DNA of 64,000 nucleotides from Narthecium ossifragum (taxonomy: Eukaryota > Streptophyta > Magnoliopsida > Dioscoreales > Nartheciaceae). The first letter of the stretch is position 1. The number at the start of each line of letters is the position of its first letter. The translations under genes and the position numbers were made by a program. Location of the stretch: assembly GCA_963920575.1 (NCBI GenBank), contig OY986964.1:37128527-37192526 (forward strand), written 5' to 3'. Shown here piece by piece: positions 23,201 to 34,545 of this stretch. The notes beneath the pieces were generated by a model. The model made no database searches. It was given only the letters and a program-made list of their open reading frames with translations, and had not been told where the DNA came from.

Positions 23201-24117
23201 CTAGCTCTTTTTCAAAGTGCTCTGCAATCATGAGATTTTAAGATACTTCTAAAAAGAGCTAAAAACATATTGACAATTTGACATCAGCTGGAAGTCATTG
23301 ACAGCCAATTAGCTAAAGATTTATCGTTTCTCTCGAAAATTCCACACATGTTAGCTACGGATAGCAATATTGCTAATATGCTTGAGCCACCGAGCTTAGG
23401 TTGTATATAACAGTAACAGCAGTAGCAAAATAAAACTGCTAAATAAAAAATATGCATGGAACAACTGCGGTGATTGATTTTCCTATTGACGGATTGGCTG
23501 CATTAATGCCGACTAAAACAATCCATCCACCGAAGCAATTCACCAGTCTCTTGATTCCTAGTTGTGATATCTCCCCCATTTATGGAAGGACTAACGAGCC
23601 CAAGGCGCCAACAAATAAGATCCACGAAAAAGACTAGACGATTGATTCTCCCATTGACAACCATCCTGCGTTAATGAACTAAAACAAGCCCTCAAGAGAA
23701 GCAATTCGCTAATTTCTTGATGTCTCGCTGCCCGATCCCCAATTCTCAAAGGACCAACAAGCACCAGGGGATTAATCCCTAGATCGCATAAACAACATGC
23801 CACAGTGCTAACCGGGCAGAATCTAACATACTTCCCAAATATTCCCGCCGAACACCAAACGAATTACCCGGATCGATGCCGGACGCTCAAGAACGACTTC
23901 AAGAAACACAAACACCAATAAATGGATCCAAACAAGGTCCTTAACTCCTAGATCGACATCGCAATGCTAAACCCTACCAACCGGATCGAATAGAACGAGA
24001 TTCTTGAGAAAGGGAAACAAAAGGCGGAGGAAGGATTGAAAGATTTTTTACCGTGTCCTCGGGATTCACTTCGATCTCGAAGTGCGTGCCCTTCAAGGTC
24101 TTCACGAACAGCTTCAT
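17275..24117 (-). CDS. RAD23: RAD23 ubiquitin receptor (UBL-UBA1-XPCB-UBA2)
   Basis: Twelve exons on the minus strand: 24117-24052, 23101-22940, 21140-21090, 20504-20425, 20328-20182, 19349-19172, 18905-18744, 18636-18571, 18489-18442, 18326-18217, 18136-18058 and 17391-17275. They give 421 residues with every junction in frame. Domains: ubiquitin-like 1-76 ([17 protein letters not shown]), a Pro/Ala/Thr linker, UBA1 about 172-212 ([18 protein letters not shown]), XPC-binding about 290-350 (LDFIRNNPQ ... [16 protein letters not shown]), and UBA2 about 376-416 ending in [10 protein letters not shown]. The UBL docks on the proteasome, the UBA domains bind ubiquitin chains, and the XPC-binding region stabilises the nucleotide-excision-repair protein RAD4/XPC. 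Its length and domain order are normal for plant RAD23. Intron 2 carries a Tourist-like MITE. Confidence 0.96.
20187..20255 (-). repeat. Coding 21-bp minisatellite in RAD23 linker
   Basis: Within the linker exon three near-identical 21-bp units (period TGCGGTAGTTCCAGATGCTGG on the + strand) encode repeated APASGTT heptads; a fourth, diverged unit follows. It lies between the UBL and UBA1 domains, so copy changes alter only the flexible spacer. Confidence 0.85.
22302..22696. mobile_element. Tourist/Harbinger-like MITE in RAD23 intron
   Basis: It begins GGCCCTGTTTGGATAGCT and ends AGCTATCCCAAACAGGGCC, perfect inverted ends but for one extra base, and has TTA on both sides (22299-22301, 22697-22699). 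A 395-bp AT-rich body without coding capacity and a TTA duplication are the hallmarks of PIF/Harbinger MITEs. Confidence 0.85.
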
Positions 24118-24989
24118 CTCCCCTCCCCTCGCTGTATACCTCTCTGTATACCTCTCTCTCTATAGATATCTATGTATACTAGTTATACCTCTCTCGCTCC
24201 ACCTCGGCGAAGCGGAGGACTCTCTTCAAGACGGTACGGCGAAAGGGAACAAGAGAGAGGTTGGAAGCTATAAATAGAGAGAGAGGAAGGCACCGGTGAA
24301 GTAGTGTGGATTAGACGGCACACGGTCTCCGTATCCGGTTGCGCGCAGGAGACATCCTTTACACCCAATGCGGTTGCGCCGCGTGGGACAATTGGTTCTT
24401 GGCCGTGGCCCCCACATAAGGGAAAGGAAGCGTTGAGAAAATGTGGACCTAAATACCGAAAACCCCGTGCGAAGCAAAGTCCAGCTTTTATCTACTTCTT
24501 TGGATTTAGCTTTTCTTTCTTCTTTTTTCTTCTTTTCTTTCCTTTATTATTAAAAGTACCGACCCAGGTTGTTGCGTCCCTGGCCCAGGCCCATGGCACG
24601 ACCCCCAAGCTGTCATGAAATGGCCCATAGACTCATGGGACGAAGCCCAATTTCTTGACCCAGAAAACTCCCAGGCGAAACGGCCCAAATAAAATGTGGA
24701 TGAAAGAATCATGATATTTACACTGATCTACTCACAAACTGACGTGGCATGAGTATTTTTCTATATTAATGCCACATAAGCCACTCTCTCTCCCTCTTTC
24801 CCATTGCCGGTTAGTCCCGAGCTCAACCTCATCGTCGACCTCCCCCACTATGGTCTTTCTCCGCCCTCTCTTCCTCTTCTTGTTCATCCTCGTAGCAGCA
24901 CGTCGCAACGACCTCGCCGCTACGCTGACAACCTAAACCCGAAGCTCTATAGAGGCCACCTGTTTGCTCAGGGATGCGCTAGACGAGGA

Positions 24990-25420
24990 CGTTGGCTGGT
25001 GGATGGGAAGAAGAAGAAGAGGGGGGGGGGGGGGGGGGGGGAGGAGAAAGAAAAGGACGAAAAACAAATGAGAAACGGGAAGTGGAGAGAGGCACGGGAG
25101 AGATAAGAGAGATGGGGTAGGAGAAGAAAAATGAAGAGGGCGGGAGTGGGGTGTTGTGGGTGGATGGGGATTGGGGAAGGAGAAAGGAAACAGAGAAAGG
25201 GAAAAGAAAAGAAGAGAATAACATAGGAGAAGCAGGGGAGAGAAAAGATAGATGTGGGAGGAGGAGAAAAGGGAAGACGGGGGAGGATAAGAAATCTACC
25301 AGAGAAGAGAGATGGGGGATGCTACCGGAGAAGGGAGACGGGTAAGGAGAAGAGAGAAAAAGAAAGATGCTAGCTGCTAGAGAGGAAAGATAGGAGGAGG
25401 AGAAAGTAGAAGAGGGGAAG
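24990..25420 (+). repeat. Polypurine tract with G21 run
   Basis: About 430 bp are nearly all A/G on the + strand, starting with a GAA repeat and 21 consecutive G (25021-25041), then GGGAGAGG/GAAGA-type low-complexity sequence. The frames that cross it are composition artefacts. Confidence 0.85.
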
Positions 25421-25715
25421 GTGTTCTCCTGTACGTTGAGTGAGGGGGTATCATGCTGTCGGAGAAGTTTTCTTCTACTCCGGTGGGTTTCGTTCTCTAT
25501 TGTAGCGACGCCGTCAAGTTTCGAGCATCGGAGAAGCTCGTCGCCGCCGTTGAGAGAGGAGAGCGGAGGAGGGGGGACGAGAGGGCAAGTTTTGATGGGT
25601 CCCATTATAAATATCGGATTAAATCGGGGTCTTCGATTCAGATGGACGGCCACGATCACTTACTCAAGGGCCACGTAGGTTGTTGACCGGGGTGGAAGTT
25701 GCTGTATGGTTTTAC

Positions 25716-25763
25716 GAGTTTACCCTTGCCACATCAGTCGGTGAGTTTACCCTTGCCACATCA
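25716..25763 (+). repeat. 27-bp-spaced direct repeat upstream of RPL15
   Basis: GTTTACCCTTGCCACATCA occurs twice at a 27-bp period, about 170-220 bp before the RPL15 start codon. It could be two copies of a regulatory site or a small duplication. Confidence 0.7.
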
Positions 25764-25933
25764 ATGTGGATTTCCTTCAGCAAACGGATGCAACTTCATC
25801 GTCCGACAACAATGTATTCGGATTCGGATCTCCATTGACTCTATGGTCCTCCGATAACCCCAGCACCCCCTTATCGTCTTCGAGGTTGCTTGCTCTATCT
25901 AGTAGTGCCCCCGGACCTCCGAGACGGCCAACA

Positions 25934-28244
25934 ATGGCGTCCCTCCTCTCCTCCATCTCCGCGTCCCCGTCCCCGTCCCCATCGCTAGCCCTTAAACTTC
26001 GGCATCGGCATCCTTCCTCTCCGTTTAAGGTCATAGGCCTCTGCATCTCCCTGACTTCCAATCCGTCTGGCTAATTCTAACTCTTTTCCACTTCACGCAG
26101 GGAAACATAGTGGTTCTAAATCCTAGCAAGCCGTCTCGATTCCCAACCCTTTCGGCACGCTCAAGAACCGTTTCGGCCTCGATGGCTCCACCTGCGCCCT
26201 CGGCGGCGCCTCCGGCGAGGTTCCGGTTGGATAACTTGGGGCCGCAGCCGGGGTCGAGGCGGAAGAACAAGAGGAAAGGGAGGGGTATCGCCGCGGGGCA
26301 AGGGAACAGTTGTGGGTTTGGGATGCGGGGCCAGAAGTCGAGGTCCGGACCTGGCGTCCGCAGGGGCTTCGAAGGAGGACAGATGCCCTTATACCGTCGC
26401 ATCCCGAAGCTTCGTGGTATCGCCGGAGGTATAAAGATGTATCTTTTCTAGCTTCTATGTGTACACAATGAAGCTTCTTGTTTATCTTGTGGTGCCTCTT
26501 GGGTATGATAAGCATACGAAACTACACTGTTATGCTTTTGTTGGTAGGTATGCACGCTGGTTTACCAAAGTATGTTCCAGTAAACATAAAGGATATTGAA
26601 GCAGCTGGGTTTCAAGATGGTGATGAGATATCATTGACATCCTTGAAAGATAGAGGCTTGATCAACCCATCTGGTAGGGAGAGAAAACTTCCTCTCAAGG
26701 TATGAAGCTATATCAGACTCTCCGTTTCAATTAACCATTTTGAAAATTTCCTGCAAGATTTCACAAGAATAAGGGATCTCTTTTACTACAGTTAATTACT
26801 GCATCTAATATTCTTATGGATATGTGACGTGACATTTGTAGTTAGGACATTTCATATGGCAAAAGTTTTGCTAAATGACAATGTGAGATTATTTTAGGGT
26901 CACCTTGCTCTCCACGAGGCATGGTGTGGGGTTATTTGTTACACTTCGATTCAAATAGGAAGAAATAGTGAGGAAGTGCTTTGATCAGGAACATTTACGA
27001 TGTTTAGATGTCTATGTAAAAGGTTTGATTAGGAATGTGGGGTTCAATCATGTTCCAAATCTCGCAACATTGTCAACACTGCCCTGTATTGGTGACCAGT
27101 GCTAAAATGTGTCTTTGGATGGACAGGAAAAGGGATGATGACATAGGTAGATGTCAAGAAGTAAGTTGGATTGATACTTGAGCCTGGAAGTATGGGAGTA
27201 CATGGCTGTAGCTGTGGAGTCTTCGGTGATGATTGGTCTTTGTAAGCATGATAAACATCTGAAGCGGGGTTATAGATGTGCAGATTTTTTCACTTTATGT
27301 CTTAGTTCAATATTTTTTGTATTATAAGACCACATCTATCTCAAATTGCATGAATATTTCCTGCTTTGAAGCTGCCAATACCATGAAAAGCATCGTATGC
27401 TCCCGTTAAACCTTGCATTGCATAGAAATGTATGTTATCACACCCTTTTGCTCTGTACTTTTAGCATGCTGAGGGGAAACACTAAAGGGTTCACACCTAC
27501 TAGCAGCTCTGTGTTATATAACATGAAGAGCAATGAAATTAGATATGCAATTTATGCAAGATAAAGCTGCGTGTTGTTAACATAATATAATCAAGTAGCA
27601 AGATAAACTTGCTGGCATTAATAGAGTCTCTTTGTTTGCTTGGTTAACAAATGACTACACATCTGTGTGGAAGTTGGATTGTGCTTGTTGTTCTTGCATA
27701 GACACTTAGATTCTACTTGCAATTATTGTGATGCAAATTCACAGAGAAAGCCCAGAGCCATGTCATTCTTATTACAAGTACCGCGTAAATATTTCCTATG
27801 TGGTTTCGAAGTAGGATAATAACTCAGCAAGAGTAGAATTCTTTGTGACATATTGAATTTTAGGACCTCATTACCCACTTACCATCTAAGGTCCTCCTGA
27901 TCAAGAATATATTGGCAGAAATTATCAATGAATGGATGACTCAATATCTGAAGTTCAGTATCTTTGAATATGTATTGAAGATTATATCTGCTCACCAATT
28001 CTGGACTTACTTGCAGATATTGGGAGATGGGGATTTAAGTGTCAAACTGAACTTCAAGGCACGAGCCTTCTCAGCAGCAGCAAAGGAAAAGCTCGAGCAA
28101 GCTGGTTGCACTCTTTCAGTGGTGCCTGGCCGTAAAAAGTGGGTAAAGCCGTCGGTCGCAAAGAACCTTGCACGTGCAGAAGAGTACTTTGCTAAGAAAA
28201 GAGCAGCTGCTGCTGCTGCTGCTGCGGGTGCAGAATCTACATGA
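25934..28244 (+). CDS. RPL15: Plastid 50S ribosomal protein L15 (uL15c) precursor
   Basis: Four exons: 25934-26029, 26101-26428, 26548-26699 and 28017-28244, giving 267 residues. The N-terminus is rich in Ser, Pro and Ala with almost no acidic residues ([17 protein letters not shown]), a chloroplast transit peptide. The mature part starts near [19 protein letters not shown] and carries the uL15 signatures [31 protein letters not shown] and the C-terminal ...[14 protein letters not shown]. The bacterial-type N-terminal region and transit peptide mark it as the plastid, not the cytosolic, protein. A C-terminal Ala run (GCT/GCA repeats, 28202-28226) is an addition beyond the bacterial length. 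The third intron is 1.3 kb; I see nothing else in it. Confidence 0.95.
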
Positions 28245-28404
28245 GCCACATTTTGTAATCATGTTTCACAGAAGCAAGATGTGCAAGAAATGACCTTTGT
28301 TGAGGATAATGAGGATTTTTTCAGTCAACATTGTTCTCTTGTAGCTCGTTTTGAGATGAGCTCTGTTGGTAAATGCTTGCATATGCCGTTCATCCACACT
28401 ATTG

Positions 28405-29220
28405 GAACCATAGATTTCCATACCAGCCGGTACTGTGCATACCGGCCGATATTTACGATACCGGTGGCTAACCGGAACGGTTTTCTCCCCTGGATCGGAT
28501 TAGAGGGAGACCGGATGTGTACCGGCCGGTTACACGGCGGTTTGGATGAATATCGACAGGTACAAACCAGCCTGTACCGGCCTGAGGAAGAGAGGTGAAG
28601 GAGAGGGGGGGGACGGAGAAAAAATAAGATAGGAGACGATGGGCGGAGGAGGAGGAAGGGGGGAGGAGAAGAGAGAAGGAAAGGAGAGGAGGAGAGGAAG
28701 AGAGGAAAGGAGGAGATCCTTACTTGGAGGCGGAGAGAGATCGACGGCTGAGGAGGAGAGAGCTCGATGGAGGCGGCGGAGAGAGTTAGGCGGCGTGTGG
28801 GACAGAGTCTTAGGGTAAGTTAGTGTTATACCTTTTTAAACCCATTATCTACATCCGTAATCCATTATCGTAAGTTAGTGTTATAAAATAAGTAAAATAA
28901 TCTAACTCTAATATCGGCAATCGCCTCCTCCTCTCGCCGACGATCTCTCCCTCTTCTTTTGCTGACGATCGACGACGCCGGATTGAACGCATCTTTATTG
29001 GATCTCCTCTCCTTCTCCTCCCCCCTCTTCTACCTCTCCTCCTCCTCCCCTCCTCCTCTTTTCTCTTTCTCCTCCTCTCTTCTCTCACTCCTCTCTTTTC
29101 CTCTTGCTCTGACTGACACTGTACTGGTCTCGTACTGCTCCGACATAGGGCGTGCCGATGGTACGTACCGTACCGGCAGGTCACCGGCGCGGCACGTACC
29201 ATCGGGACGACAATCATGAT
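28405..29220. mobile_element. Long foldback element with ACCGG ends and purine/pyrimidine arms
   Basis: The left arm (about 28405-28790) starts with ACCATAGATTTCCATACC, has many (G/A)TACCGGCC motifs and then a purine-rich stretch. The right arm (about 28915-29220) is pyrimidine-rich and ends with GTACC-rich sequence and ACAATCATGAT. The arms are imperfect reverse complements around an AT-rich centre. Exact ends and target duplication could not be set. Confidence 0.5.
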
Positions 29221-30786
29221 TGTAACTATATGTTCTTTAATTTCTTTTCGTTCTTTACCTTATCAGTTCAAGATTTGCGATCATAGAAATAAATACTACT
29301 TGAAGTTGTATTATTCATTGTGGAATGATGTCATTTTTTGAACAGCCAAATGGAGCTCCAATTCTTATATGATTCTTTGGCGGTTGTAAGTTTGTATCCC
29401 ACCGGCGAAACCATGAAGAAGATAAGACTAGTCTTCCCCCAAGGCTTCCATCTTGCTATCAGTCGTCTTACCTCTCTGCCACACACTCTCTGTATCTGAA
29501 TAAGACCTTTGCTTCAAGAAGATCACCAAAATTTTCTGGGTCATAGACATGATGCAGATGATAAGAGTTTTGGCGATATGATTCCGATCTCTATTCATTA
29601 GCAATGGAGTTAAATACTGTGGAAGGCTAGTTATATAGGATGAGATGGTCCCATCTACTCGAGCAACACAAATCAAATAATAGTTGGTGCTATAATTGTC
29701 ATAAAACAAGAACTCATTTCTCTTTCTCTAAAATGGAGCAACAAATGACTAATCCTTTTAGAACTCCCAACCCACATTGCTTCTTATGTCATGCTATTAT
29801 TTCACTGATGTATAATATAGTTTAGACTTCAAAGTTCTTGATTGATAGCTCGTTCTTCCCTCATGTGCTTCAAATTTGCAAACACTCTAACATCTATTGT
29901 GATATGAAAGATACGAAGAGTGCATGAAATAAGTACCCAAGAAAACATTTTTTCTTCTTGATTAATTGAGTCAGAAAGGAAGGCTTGGAGAGAATCATCC
30001 ATGAGCAAAGACCCAAGTCCCCTACCAGCCACGGACACTCGCGAACATGGCAACGACATGATCAGCTCGACACATCAGGTTTCGATACACAGATATGAAC
30101 ACAGCCATCTCAAAGCTACTTTGAAGACTACTACACACCTCTTTAAGAAAAGAAGACTTGAAGTGAATGATCTTTATGTTATAAGATCAATCCTCATAAG
30201 GGCCAAAAAAAAAAAGAAAGACATGCATGAATTCAGCAAATTAAAGAAGGAAAGCTTTCAAAAGAGAGCCTCCTCTCCGGAAGATATTCCCTCCTCTCTC
30301 GGTCTCTCTCCCCATTGCAAAAGTTATATAGGCACATAAAAGGCCTTACAACATATGACTCAGGAAAAGCCTCAAGATGATCAAAGACAAGGCTAGAAAC
30401 AAGAAACCTAATTAATTAAACAGATGTATATGTACGAGGTGAACGATATATACTATATATCCTGACTCTACGCTTGCCGTCAACTTTATTTCTGACAGGA
30501 TTGCATGGCCTAGGGACCTTCTTAGGATCCTTCGTTCTTTCTCTTTTTCTCATGTCTTATTTGTTCTTATCCTCCGCGAGTTCAACGCGAAGACGGATAG
30601 CCTCGCCGGCTCAGCCCGGGTTGGCCCTTCAGCCCCCTCTAGTTGTCACGTAATCCTCTCTTTTATTCCTAGTCATTTTAGCTTAACTAATAATAAATAA
30701 AAAAAGATATATACTATATATCAGCTAATGCTCTTCTTCATCATCAAGCTGAGCTCCTCGCTGAGAATTAAGAAGGTAAACAACAA
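29221..30786. other. Intergenic with LINE remnants
   Basis: There is no gene. A T-rich run followed by GATTAATTGAGTCAGAAAGG (about 29950) resembles the 3' tails of the LINEs at 8784 and 13966. At about 30566-30640 the + strand reads LREFNAKTDSLAGSAR, a pattern like the last block of a plant LINE RNase H. Both are small relics. Confidence 0.35.
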
Positions 30787-32171
30787 TCAGTAAGGGAAGA
30801 CACCAGGCAGCCCGCCGGCGATGGCGGTGGCCGGGAAGGAGGCACGCTTGACGAACCGGCCCTTCATCCTCGGCCGCTTCTCGGCGTTGAGCTTCCGCAC
30901 CTCATAACGTATCTTCTTGGAGAACAGCCTCGTCCTCCTCTTCTCCCTGTACCTCGTCACCCTCGCCTCCCTCCCTCCATCCAACGCCGCCGCCCCGCCA
31001 TGCCCCAATCCATACCCTCCCACACCTCCTTGCACCTCCCCTCCTGATCCCCACATCCCCTATTTAAAATACCATGAAACAATTATAATTAGTCATAACT
31101 ATTTAAAATTAGTCCCACTGTTTAGGATGGACACATATAATTAGATAAAGCTTTTCTTACCGTGTAGTCAGGCCAGCAGTCGTCGGGGTTGAGCTGCGGC
31201 CGCTCGCCGTCGGTCCACGGTGAATTGCCCTGGCAAGAGGACGACCATGCGGCGATTACCGCCTCGTAGTCCAGCCTAAGCGTCATCGACCTCCCCATGG
31301 AAACTCCTGTCTCCTCCCCGTAAACAGCACCGGTGGCCGCTCCAGCTGCCTCCATCTCCATCTCCACCTTCCTCTCAGCTTCCATGGCCGGCGAGGCGCA
31401 GTCGAAGTTGATTTCTAGTGTCTCTCTTGACATCTCCGCCTCCACCTCCGTAGCCCCGCTGCCGCCGCTCCCGTCCTCCACCTCCACCTTCACCTGCGTG
31501 TCACTGTCGTTCTCCATCAAGCAGCAGCCATAGCCGCTGTTCTCGTCGTCGCGTGACTCCGCGAGCCCCAACCCCTCCATGCAGAAGGCGTCGTCGTCGT
31601 CGAGCCCTCGTCCGAGCAAGCTCTCCATGTTGGCCGCGAACTCCGCCAGGTCCACATCCGATGGCAGGAAGGCCGCCAAGCTATCCACGGAACCATGCAG
31701 CTGTCCTCCTCCCGCCGCCGCCGACGCCGGCTTTGGCTCCGCCTCCTCGAGGGGAGGCGGCGAGCAGAACTCCGCCAGCGCCGGGTCGAAGATTGGCACG
31801 CGGTACAGCAGCTGCTCCTCTTCGACGTTGTTGAGCTCATCGCCGGACCCCTCGAGGTCCGGCACCAGCGTCTCCGCCTTCGCGCCGGTCGCCGGCTTCT
31901 GGCGCGGGGTGCGAGCCTTGCGAGTGAATCCCTGAAGCCAAGACGGCGCCTCCACCTCCTCCAGCTTGAGTATCGAAGGCGCCGAGGTCTTCAGCCGGAG
32001 CCGCTCGTGCCGCCGGGCCACCGGGTTGGCCGAGTGCACCGACGCGTCGCATGCCTGGCACAAGAACGCATCATCCGCCGCGCAGTACCACCGCGCCCGC
32101 CTCTTGACGCAGCCGTCGCACGCCCTCGCAGTCCGCCCACCCACCGCGTTCGCCACCGCCTTATGGCTCAT
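30787..32171 (-). CDS. BBX: CONSTANS-like zinc-finger transcription factor, one B-box plus CCT (COL16 type)
   Basis: Two exons, 32171-31161 and 31059-30787, give 427 residues. The frame runs back only to non-ATG codons, so the ATG at 32171 ([10 protein letters not shown]) is chosen. The single B-box is at residues 18-55 ([13 protein letters not shown]...[18 protein letters not shown]) with the C/C/C/C/C/H/H ligands seen. No second B-box follows; instead [15 protein letters not shown], a motif of the COL16 group. The middle is acidic (Glu/Asp), suiting an activation region. The CCT domain (about 367-410, [20 protein letters not shown] ...) is in exon 2, the usual intron place for this family. 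CCT domains contact NF-Y partners and DNA; related proteins act in light, flowering and chlorophyll control. A TATA-like motif lies 72 bp upstream of the ATG. Confidence 0.93.
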
Positions 32172-32242
32172 CGCCACGACGCCCACTACCTTTCGTTGGA
32201 GCGCCGGAATGGAAACCGCATCTGAGAAATATCGCGGGCCGA

Positions 32243-32249
32243 TTTATAA
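32243..32249 (-). promoter_or_regulatory. TATA-like box of the B-box gene
   Basis: TATAAAT on the minus strand, in ATTATAAATC, about 72 bp before the chosen ATG. This is a position-based inference. Confidence 0.4.
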
Positions 32250-33795
32250 TTAAGCCCAAAGGGTGGGCGCGTGGTGTGGCCCACGGATGCGCTTTTGGCC
32301 ACCGTGGCGCTTTACCAGAACTTTTGGGGCCCACTACGGGGCCTTATCTCGAACTTCATTGGCTGGCCTTAAAAGGCCATCCGTTTTCCTGCAATCCGAT
32401 TGGCTGGGGGTTCCAACAGTGGGATTTCTTGTGGGCTCTTCGGGTGAGGATAACGACGGGAACAGGCCTTTCCCGGGGCATTAGTTACAGTGTGAATGGG
32501 CCCAGCCTATGTGGGCTTATATATATGGTAAATTGCACACCAACTTATCAGGCACACTTGACGTGGCTCAGAGGCATGGGCATCAGATTTGCCTATTGCC
32601 CTCCCTTCCTTGTGATATCAGATGTCCTATTCCCCCTCCTTTCCCAGGAACAAAAATAGAGAAATACCCATTTTGACACCATATCAGATGTCCTATTACT
32701 TCTCTAAAAAGATGAACAACACTCTCAATATCCTTTATTTTATGTTAAAAAATAGTTGTCGGTGGTCTTTTATTTGAAGAGGAAAAACATTAAACCATCT
32801 CCCTTTCAACCATTATAAACATTATAAACATTACAAATATTAAAATAAAAACATTATAAACATTACAAAACATTATCCCATATTTTGTTTTATTTGAAAA
32901 ACAAATAATTAGAACATTATATTTTGATGGATGGATTTCAAGTATTTAATTAATAGAACTATTAAGATAAAAAAATATTATTTATTTTATAATATACTTT
33001 AATATAAAAAAATATCAAAGATTAATTATGTAATGCAATATTAATTTCTACAATAGTATGACTATTAAATAACAAATACAGGGTAAATAAGAAAAGAAGA
33101 CGGGGGAATTGATTTTTTAATGATGTAGAGAATGGTTCAGACAAGTGTTGTAAATAAAAAAGATATAAAATAAGAAAATAATATTGGGCACCATCTCAGC
33201 GCCACATCAAGTGTGCAGAATGAGCACAGCCTTGATTGTGCAGTGCCAGTCTATCATAACTTATAACCATGATTGAAGTTCTTACTCATAAAAATGAATG
33301 GTTTTCTTCAATGAGGGGGTGATGGGATGGAAGACAGGGTTATTTTTTTGGCCTGGAAATGGGTAGGCAGGAGAGTTGGCTTGTGACCTTTGTTGGACTA
33401 GAAGAAGATGCTAAGAAGAGTCTTATTTGTACATCTTTGATCTTATCTTATCCTTCAGGAGATAAGGTTGGAAATCTGGTTAGGTTCTAGATAGTACCAT
33501 TCCACCTGTTACTATTGACTAGGCTAACCAACAGCATGGATATTGTGAGCTAATACTGACATTATAAGCAACTTATGGGTTGGAACAGTTAATGTTCTGA
33601 CCATAAAAGGCCTCAAAAAGTCATGCTAAGAATATCTGATAGTGATGTAAAGCAGGCTGCAAGATGAGCTTTTGAGGAGTTCGGGTTGTGATTAGAAAGG
33701 GAAATCATCAAAATTCTGAAGAACTGTATGATATATCAACCTTGTCAGGAGTAAAAACGGCTATGCATACTGATACATAATGGGATTTTGATGTT

Positions 33796-33945
33796 AATTC
33801 ATACAGTTATATCTATTTTTTAGTTATAGTATACTAATCTAATACATTCAACTTTAATCAAATTCGATTATTCATATTAATTTATTAATCAAATTCGATT
33901 TTTATAACCGAATCATCCATTAACCTGATGGTCACATTGCCATGT
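33796..33945 (+). repeat. Dispersed AT-rich repeat, copy 1
   Basis: It shares TTAATTCATACA, TATA(G/A)TATACTAATCTAATA and TTTTAATCAAATTC-type blocks, in the same order, with 55558-55680. No ends are identified. Confidence 0.5.
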
Positions 33946-34257
33946 GGTAGAGGAGCCCACCTAGTATATATACAAGATCTTATTCCTTAGAGTGTGTTTG
34001 GTAAGGATGTAAATTTTGAGGGACTAAAATTATAATGGTAAATTTTATAGGAGTAACAATTAATAGGGTAATATTTGCATGTTACTTATATTTGGATAGT
34101 AAGGGTAAATTTTAACTTGTAATGCTCAATATATTAATAAACTCAATATATTCTCTTTCTTTGTTTCTCCCATTTTCTTTCTTTACTTTCTTGCTCTACT
34201 TTCTCTCTCTATTTTTTTCTCTCTCCTTCCTATGTTACATCAAAAGCATATCACATA

Positions 34258-34545
34258 TGAAAAGCTTCGCGAGCTAACCAATCGGCGTGTGGGTTGATTT
34301 CACAGGGATGTATGTAACTTTGAATTCAATAGCCATGCGACTTGTCCACCATATGTCTTGTTCTATCTCTCGATAGTTTCCCATCAATTGTAATCTTCCA
34401 TCGATCATCTGAACTGCATGGAGGGAGTCACTTTCCATCAGCACCTGTTTGTAGCCTCACAGCACTGCAGTGGTGACCGCGAGGTGGATGGAGTGCAGCT
34501 CGCCGAGCAGGATTGAATCGACTCGGTATGAGCCGATACTAGTCC
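34258..34545 (-). mobile_element. LINE RNase H relic
   Basis: The plus-strand text CATCTGAACTGCATGGAGGG and the sequence around it match the RNase H part of the LINE at 8784 (CATCTGAACTGCAAAGAGGG), including the neighbouring ...ACCAATCGGCGTG start. The frame is broken. It is a short decayed copy on the minus strand. Confidence 0.6.

Larger units (their letters stand above)
24118..25933. promoter_or_regulatory. Divergent RAD23 / RPL15 intergenic promoter region
   Basis: This is the head-to-head spacer of the two genes. A TATA-like CTATAAATAG (24268-24277, usable on the minus strand) lies about 150 bp upstream of the RAD23 ATG. A TATAAATA (25606-25613) lies about 320 bp upstream of the RPL15 ATG. 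Between them are CT-rich RAD23 leader sequence and a long purine tract. The TATA assignments are inferred from position only. Confidence 0.4.

Noticed and set aside
24979..25659. 226-codon minus frame rich in Ser, Pro and Leu
   Set aside because: It is the complement of the polypurine tract; composition alone keeps it open.
31553..32225. Several long + frames over the B-box gene
   Set aside because: GC-rich shadows of the minus-strand coding exon, with no domain.
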